Assembly (NCBI GenBank): GCA_030591625.1
Contig: JAUVAR010000063.1
Span: 1-10,576, forward strand
Source: Candidatus Zixiibacteriota bacterium
Lineage (GTDB): Bacteria > Zixibacteria > MSB-5A5 > GN15 > FEB-12
Length of the DNA: 10,576 nt
Direction of reading: 5' to 3'
Under the pieces are notes generated by a model. That model was not told where the DNA came from, did not search any database, and was given only the letters and a program-made list of their open reading frames with translations. A program made the position numbers and the translations under genes. How positions within the stretch are numbered: the first letter of the stretch is position 1; the number at the start of each line of letters is the position of its first letter. Shown here in pieces: positions 6,742 to 10,576 of this stretch.

Positions 6742-7188
6742 TCAGAACGGGAGATCATCATCCCCGCCACCAGCATTACCCTGAGGGGGTGCAGATGGAG
6801 CTGCTTCACTTGGTGATGATTCCTGGCCACCACCGCCACCACCACCCGTACCTGTATCAGAACGGGAGCCAATAAACTGAAAGTTCTGCACAACTACTTC
6901 GGAGATATACTTCTTGTTACCTTCTTTATCATCGTAGCTGCGATTTTCAATTCGCCCTTCGATATAGACTTCTTTTCCCTTATGCAGGTATTCTTTCATA
7001 ACCTCGGCAGTCCGCCCCCAGGCAACAATATTGTGCCAGGTGGTTGATTCATTTGACTGACCATCCTGCCCTTTCCACCGCTCAGATGTAGCGAGTGAAA
7101 AATTGGCAACAGCCTTACCAGACTGGGTGTACTTCAGTTCGGGGTCTTTCCCCAAACGTCCTATCAAGATCGCTTTGTTGACGCTCAT
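6742..7188 (-). CDS. ssb: single-stranded DNA-binding protein
   Basis: SSB coats single-stranded DNA in replication, recombination and repair and docks partner proteins through its C-terminal tip. The 148-residue product has the OB-fold N-terminus MSVNKAILIGRLGKDPELKY, the aromatic DNA-contact segment WHNIVAWGR (51-59) and the strand KEVYIEGRIENRSYDDKEG (about 72-90). A disordered Gly/Ser/Pro linker including seven consecutive Gly (about 115-121) leads to the acidic tip DDDLPF, a conservative variant of the usual DDDIPF. The length is typical of non-enteric SSBs. It stands alone rather than between rpsF and rpsR, with its own promoter (7215-7242) and terminator (6691-6717), so it is probably a one-gene transcript. 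A GAGGG ribosome-binding site lies about 5 bases before the ATG. Identification is secure. Confidence 0.97.
   Translation of the reverse strand: MSVNKAILIGRLGKDPELKYTQSGKAVANFSLATSERWKGQDGQSNESTTWHNIVAWGRTAEVMKEYLHKGKEVYIEGRIENRSYDDKEGNKKYISEVVVQNFQFIGSRSDTGTGGGGGGGQESSPSEAAPSAPPQGNAGGGDDDLPF
6827..6847. repeat. CCA/CCG trinucleotide tract encoding the SSB polyglycine linker
   Basis: Seven consecutive triplets (CCA, CCA, CCG, CCA, CCA, CCA, CCC on the plus strand) encode seven Gly on the minus strand. Such a tract can change length by slippage in steps of one residue without breaking the frame. It falls in the disordered linker of SSB, where length is tolerant. Confidence 0.8.
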
Positions 7189-7214
7189 ATAACCCTCTCA
7201 AATTTGTTTCCCCG

Positions 7215-7242
7215 AATATAGCAGGAATATTCCGGCTGTCAA
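7215..7242 (-). promoter_or_regulatory. strong sigma-70-type promoter for ssb
   Basis: On the minus strand a perfect -35 TTGACA (plus 7237-7242) is followed after 16 bases by TATATT (plus 7215-7220). Transcription would begin near 7208, leaving a leader of about 20 bases that contains just the ribosome-binding site. The spacer contains the short palindrome GGAATATTCC. This is the best promoter in the window. Confidence 0.82.
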
Positions 7243-7298
7243 GAATCGTAAGGATTTCCTTGTTCACATTCCGCCTTTTGCTTATCGTTATAGCATAT

Positions 7299-8120
7299 AT
7301 GAATGAAAAAAGTGATACATTTTTCGACTCTGGCCAAGCTATAAGTCAGATCTCTCAATTTTTACAAGATAGCCTCGCCGATTCCCATCTCGATGGCTAT
7401 GTTGTCGGCTTATCTGGCGGTATCGACTCGGCAGTAGCAGCAGCTTTGGCCGTCAAAGCAGTTGGACCCGAGAAGCTATTTGGCATAATGATGCCATACA
7501 AATCCTCCTCTGATTCATCCCGCACAGACGCCCAAATTCTGGCCAATAAATTTCAGATCGAAACTACCTGTATCGATATCTCACCGATGGTCGATGCCTA
7601 CTTTGAGATAATCCCCGATGACAACCGACTCAGACAGGGTAACAAAATGGCTCGCGAGCGAATGTCGATTTTATTCGACCATGCTCACCGTATGAACCGT
7701 CTCGTCCTCGGAACCGGCAACCGAACTGAAATCGCACTCGGCTACACCACTCTTTATGGTGATGCGGCCTGTTCGGTTAATCCGATAGGTCAACTCTACA
7801 AAACCGAAGTTAGACTAATCGCACGAGAGCTTGGTATTCCTGATTCAATAATAAATAAACCACCATCGGCCGACCTGTGGGCTAACCAGACTGATGAAAG
7901 TGAAATCGGTGTTACTTATAAAGAGATTGATCAGATTCTCTCTTCCCTGCTCGACAAGGGAATAAGATCAGCGAGCGAACTTGAGTCTGCCGGTATAAAT
8001 CTCGATTCAACCAAACGTCTCCTTGAACTTCTCAACCTGAATAAATTTAAACGAATTCTTCCACCGATAGCCGACCTTGGCAAGAGTCCGGTACCCAAGC
8101 AAATACTGCTCGGTGCATAA
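7299..8120 (+). CDS. nadE: NH3-dependent NAD(+) synthetase
   Basis: NadE amidates nicotinic acid adenine dinucleotide to NAD using ATP, the last step of NAD synthesis. From ATG 7299 the protein has 273 residues, the size of single-domain, ammonia-dependent enzymes; no glutaminase domain is fused. The ATP-pyrophosphatase P-loop SGGIDS is at 39-44, followed by MMPYKSSSDSSRTDA, GTGNRTEIALGYTTLYGDAACSVNPIG and the late KPPSADLW..QTDESEIG motif, all in family order. An upstream TTG at 7260 with AAGGA 5 bases before it would add a hydrophobic 13-residue leader; I prefer ATG 7299 because NadE is cytosolic and family members start near there, though 7299 lacks a clear ribosome-binding site. It is divergent from ssb. 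rsmI follows after 32 bases. Confidence 0.94.
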   Translation: MNEKSDTFFDSGQAISQISQFLQDSLADSHLDGYVVGLSGGIDSAVAAALAVKAVGPEKLFGIMMPYKSSSDSSRTDAQILANKFQIETTCIDISPMVDAYFEIIPDDNRLRQGNKMARERMSILFDHAHRMNRLVLGTGNRTEIALGYTTLYGDAACSVNPIGQLYKTEVRLIARELGIPDSIINKPPSADLWANQTDESEIGVTYKEIDQILSSLLDKGIRSASELESAGINLDSTKRLLELLNLNKFKRILPPIADLGKSPVPKQILLGA

Positions 8121-8152
8121 GTAATTATAATTTCAAAGGTGCTAATATAAAT

Positions 8153-8881
8153 ATGTCTAACAGTAGTAATTCCAAGATGAGCAATCAGGGAGGCAGAATA
8201 GTTCTTATTCCAACTCCGATTGGTAACCTTGGGGATATAACTGTTCGTGCCCTTGAACTATTAAAAGCTGCCGACATTATCGCCTGTGAAGATACCCGCA
8301 CAACCGGACGTCTGATGCAGCATTTTGGACTCAAGAAGCAACTCGTCTCATATCACGAATTCAACGAACGAAGTCGCGCCGATTCACTCATGGAACGAGC
8401 CAAAGCGGGTGAACTGATCGCTGTTGTATCCGACGCCGGCTCACCGGGGATTTCTGATCCAGCCTATAGAATCGTCAGGGCAGCAATTGACAATGATGTC
8501 AGCATCGAAGCACTCCCCGGCCCCACTGCCCTTATTCCGGCCCTGACTGCCTCGGGCCTGCCAACAGATCGCTTTTTCTACGAAGGTTTTCTATCCAATA
8601 AAGGAGGAACCCGCAGGAATCGACTGGCAGAACTTTCATCATTCGCCCACACGCTTGTCTTTTATGAATCACCGCATCGTATCAAAAAAACTCTTGCCGA
8701 CATGCTCTCCGAACTTGGTGATCGTCAAGCTGCGATGGCTCGTGAGATCAGTAAGAAATTCGAAACATACTATCGTGGGAATATAAGCGAAATCATTGAA
8801 CAGCTCGGAGAAGGCAGCGTAAAAGGTGAGATCGTTTTAGTCATAGCAGGTAACAAAGGAGAAAAACGTGCGTCAAAGTGA
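8153..8881 (+). CDS. rsmI: 16S rRNA (cytidine1402-2'-O)-methyltransferase
   Basis: RsmI uses S-adenosylmethionine to methylate the ribose of C1402 in the decoding centre of 16S rRNA. The 242-residue product shows the tetrapyrrole-methylase-like fold motifs in order: IPTPIGNLGDIT (19-30), CEDTR (45-49), SDAGSPGISDPAY (93-105), PGPTALIPALTASGLPTDRF (122-141), YESPHRI (171-177) and AREISKKFE..YRG (197-209). It ends soon after GEIVLVIAG, so it lacks the C-terminal extension of the 286-residue E. coli protein. The ATG at 8153 has AAAGGTG 11 bases upstream; a second ATG at 8177 is possible and would remove eight Ser/Asn-rich residues not conserved in the family. The 3' end overlaps the next gene by 14 bases, indicating an operon. 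Confidence 0.95.
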   Translation: MSNSSNSKMSNQGGRIVLIPTPIGNLGDITVRALELLKAADIIACEDTRTTGRLMQHFGLKKQLVSYHEFNERSRADSLMERAKAGELIAVVSDAGSPGISDPAYRIVRAAIDNDVSIEALPGPTALIPALTASGLPTDRFFYEGFLSNKGGTRRNRLAELSSFAHTLVFYESPHRIKKTLADMLSELGDRQAAMAREISKKFETYYRGNISEIIEQLGEGSVKGEIVLVIAGNKGEKRASK

Positions 8882-9788
8882 TAGAGGTCGGCTCTTCCTA
8901 TACGATAAACTGATTGTTGGTTTTTCGCTCTTAATGGTAACAATAATTATCCTGCTCGGTCGTCCCTTGACAAACTTCATTGGAGAAATCGCATTCTTCC
9001 TGGCAGCTGCTCTGATTGTTCCGGTGATGGCCCGCTATCTCGACGCTAACACAGGTCGTTGGCAAAAGTTTATCCGACTACTCTACCCTGTCGTTCTCTT
9101 TACATTCTTCTATACTGCAATGGGTGGGCTGATCTTCCTGCTGTTCGATCAATTCTTTGATCCGCAATTAACAGCTTTTGAAAAATCTATACTTGGATAT
9201 AATCCAACACTTTATATCGACAAACACCTGCTGAATGTCTGGACCAACGAATTTCTCTCGGCCTGTTATTATAGTTACTACCTGATGCTTCCGGCCTTTT
9301 TCATAACGATGTTTATCAAACGACGTGATGCTATTATCGTTCGCACAATGAGTGCAGTCTGCATTACTTTCTTTGTATCATATTTACTATTCATTCTTTA
9401 TCCGGTTGAAGGACCTCGCTGGTTCTTTGCCGACATATTCCAAAACGAAATTGAAGGACCATTCTTCAGACAAATAGTAAACTATGTCATAGATAACGCC
9501 GCCTTTCATGGTGGCTGTATGCCTTCATCGCATGTCGCAGTAGCTATTGTTATCTTACTGGCGACATTTAAGTACTACAGAAAAGCCGGATATATACTAT
9601 TGATACCGAATATTGGCCTCGCCATAGGAACTTTCTGGGGTCGTTTTCATTATGTATCTGATATCTTCGTTGGAGCTGCCATTGGAATTGCAGCTTGGAT
9701 TTTAATTGAAAAACAACCTGCTGATGCACTAATTGATCAGTACGAAACTAAGAGACCAAAGGAAAAATCAAAAAGCCATGCTTCCTGA
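8868..9788 (+). CDS. PAP2-superfamily multi-pass membrane protein (PAP2_3/AUR1-like)
   Basis: This is a membrane phosphatase or phosphotransferase of the PAP2 superfamily; the substrate is unknown. The 306-residue product has about eight hydrophobic helices (near 13-32, 38-56, 71-93, 128-150, 160-178, 222-236, 240-256, 262-281). The signature appears as GPRW (182-185), then C2-like MPSSH (218-222) and C3-like GRFHYVSD (258-265), with His222, His261 and Asp265 as probable catalytic residues. The YPVEGPRW and PSSH forms recall the AUR1/inositol-phosphorylceramide-synthase-like branch rather than classical phosphatidate phosphatases. It starts at GTG 8868, inside the end of rsmI, with AAAGGAG 6 bases upstream, so the start is well supported. 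Its 3' end overlaps the lgt start by 11 bases. The context (rsmI, lgt) suggests a role in lipid or headgroup metabolism at the inner membrane. Confidence 0.88.
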   Translation: MRQSDRGRLFLYDKLIVGFSLLMVTIIILLGRPLTNFIGEIAFFLAAALIVPVMARYLDANTGRWQKFIRLLYPVVLFTFFYTAMGGLIFLLFDQFFDPQLTAFEKSILGYNPTLYIDKHLLNVWTNEFLSACYYSYYLMLPAFFITMFIKRRDAIIVRTMSAVCITFFVSYLLFILYPVEGPRWFFADIFQNEIEGPFFRQIVNYVIDNAAFHGGCMPSSHVAVAIVILLATFKYYRKAGYILLIPNIGLAIGTFWGRFHYVSDIFVGAAIGIAAWILIEKQPADALIDQYETKRPKEKSKSHAS

Positions 9789-9849
9789 GTTATTTAATAT
9801 AGGCCCGTTCCCAATTCGCAGTTACGGTTTGATGCTCGCAATTTCATAG
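9778..9849 (+). pseudogene. lgt: prolipoprotein diacylglyceryl transferase, first 23 codons only
   Basis: Lgt attaches diacylglycerol to the lipobox Cys of lipoproteins in the inner membrane. From ATG 9778 the frame reads MLPELFNIGPFPIRSYGLML (residues 1-20) then AIS and a TAG stop at 9847. This matches the family start (P.L..IGP..I.SYGLM) very well, up to the point where a Phe and a long transmembrane protein of about 260-290 residues should follow. None of the rest of lgt is found to the right edge. The start overlaps the PAP2 stop by 11 bases, as expected for an operon gene; AAAGGA lies 14 bases upstream. Sequence after about 9846 belongs to another gene on the other strand, so the gene is cut, not decayed by point mutations. 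Confidence 0.82.
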
Positions 9850-10576
9850 GCGTTCCTGTTAGAATCACAGAAAGTTTTGGTTTTTTAATGATTATATAGT
9901 CGTTGACCCTTCTTACATCTATCTTTTCATGTTCAGCTGCTCTTCTGAAAATATGTGATAGATCCGCCCAGTCGTTAGCCATGACAGAAGCCACAGTATC
10001 AGCTTCAGTCTCTACGATTATTCCTCCTCCGCCATTATCTCTAAGTTGGAGAATCATTGCAGCAGAACTACTATTGCCGGGAATAATCAAGGTCTTTCTG
10101 CTTGGCTGATCATCTTTCTTTTTTGAAGCCTTCCAAGTCTCTAAATCTGAAATGTATTCTTGTTCAAATCGTTGCTCGATTTTGTCGAGCAATGAAACAG
10201 CCCAGTTAATCGTTCCTTTCCCTGCCGCTGCTGGGGCTGTGACAAACAACATTAGATTTGGATAATATCGTTTATTTGTAACTGTGTAAACATTGTTGAG
10301 AATTGAACTTAATGCTACAAGAGCACCAGATAAGACCAATCTCTTTTCTTTTTCAGTCTCAAATACTTCAATTGAATTCTTTAGCAGTTTAGGAAGATTG
10401 TTTTCAACGTAGATTAAAGTTTGGCCTTCCATATTATTCAGACTTAGTGTTTCAAAGGATTCTTTTGGTTCTTCTACTTCTTTGTTCCCATTAGAATCTT
10501 GCCTATTACTCTCAGATGAGCTTTGGGAATCTGATAAATATGACGAATCAGACGCCATTGCTATTTTGGGTACTTC
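9794..10576 (-). CDS. DUF3987-type P-loop protein fragment, truncated at its 3' end and open at the right edge
   Basis: This resembles DUF3987 proteins (primase/helicase-like ATPases, frequent on mobile elements of Bacteroidota and relatives); I know the family by its pattern, and the biochemical role is uncertain. Numbering from ATG 10558, the first 40 residues are Ser/Glu-rich and disordered. A helical segment (50-92) follows, with NLPKLLKNSI and ALSSILNNVY. Next are a Walker A-like APAAAGKGT (108-116), a Walker B-like GGIIVETEADT (178-188) and LSVILTGTP (229-237). The last 17 residues (238-254) are antisense lgt, not part of the protein. The frame stays open upstream of ATG 10558 to the edge (six more codons), and that ATG has no ribosome-binding site, so the true start may lie outside. 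The DNA is AT-richer than its neighbours: a hand count gives 75 G+C in 240 bases (31%) over 10261-10500. Confidence 0.72.
   Translation of the reverse strand, partial: EVPKIAMASDSSYLSDSQSSSESNRQDSNGNKEVEEPKESFETLSLNNMEGQTLIYVENNLPKLLKNSIEVFETEKEKRLVLSGALVALSSILNNVYTVTNKRYYPNLMLFVTAPAAAGKGTINWAVSLLDKIEQRFEQEYISDLETWKASKKKDDQPSRKTLIIPGNSSSAAMILQLRDNGGGGIIVETEADTVASVMANDWADLSHIFRRAAEHEKIDVRRVNDYIIIKKPKLSVILTGTPMKLRASNRNCELGTGLY
9844..9850. other. breakpoint joining lgt to an unrelated DUF3987-type gene
   Basis: Left of about 9846 the plus strand is intact lgt coding sequence. Right of about 9848 the minus strand is intact coding sequence for a DUF3987-type protein (ending ILTGTP at 9848). Both genes lose their 3' parts at the same place. 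I see no inverted repeat, target duplication or transposase at the join. It is either a real rearrangement point or an assembly chimera. Confidence 0.7.

Noticed and set aside
9794..9847. Last 17 residues of the DUF3987-type frame as a real C-terminus
   Set aside because: These codons are the reverse complement of lgt coding sequence, so they are read-through across the breakpoint.
9840..9900. Insertion-sequence end or target-site duplication at the lgt break
   Set aside because: I looked for terminal inverted repeats, a short duplication and a transposase reading away from the join and saw none within the window.
1..10576. CRISPR array, tRNA or rRNA genes, toxin-antitoxin pair or new defence system
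   Set aside because: No regularly spaced repeats, cloverleaf-like or rRNA sequence, or small paired genes were recognised; coding sequence accounts for nearly all of the window.

Overview
The window looks like chromosome from a diderm (Gram-negative) bacterium that makes lipid A. The evidence is outer-membrane assembly genes (bamA, a Skp/OmpH chaperone gene) next to the lipid A gene lpxD, with good Shine-Dalgarno sites and moderate GC. The protein style would fit a deep FCB-type lineage (Zixibacteria, Marinimicrobia or similar), but this is a guess from gene order and protein style; no RNA marker is present.

Layout. (1) 1-1246, minus: 5' part of uvrB (nucleotide excision repair), running off the left edge. 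(2) 1247-1549: divergent control region with a candidate uvrB promoter and a repeat-bearing leader for rplU. (3) 1550-5966, plus: a tight run rplU - bamA - skp - lpxD. It joins ribosomal protein L21, the outer-membrane protein insertase, its periplasmic chaperone and an early lipid A acyltransferase, so it is mostly an envelope-building operon. The usual L21 partner, rpmA (L27), does not follow rplU. (4) 5967-7188, minus: a small two-helix membrane protein with a HAMP-like segment whose stop codon abuts that of lpxD, then ssb with a clear promoter and a clear intrinsic terminator. (5) 7299-9788, plus: nadE (ammonia-dependent NAD synthetase), rsmI (16S rRNA C1402 2'-O-methyltransferase) and a PAP2-type membrane enzyme. 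The last two overlap. (6) 9778-end: lgt begins, overlapping the PAP2 gene, but is cut after 23 codons. Sequence beyond about 9846 belongs to the opposite strand of an unrelated, AT-richer gene for a DUF3987-type P-loop protein, a family common on mobile elements.

The most notable signal is that last junction. Two convergent genes are each cut in mid-coding sequence at the same place, with no element end visible. Either a real rearrangement destroyed lgt here, or the end of this sequence is an assembly chimera. Everything to the left reads as ordinary housekeeping chromosome. I did not find a convincing new defence or mobile system, RNA gene or CRISPR array.
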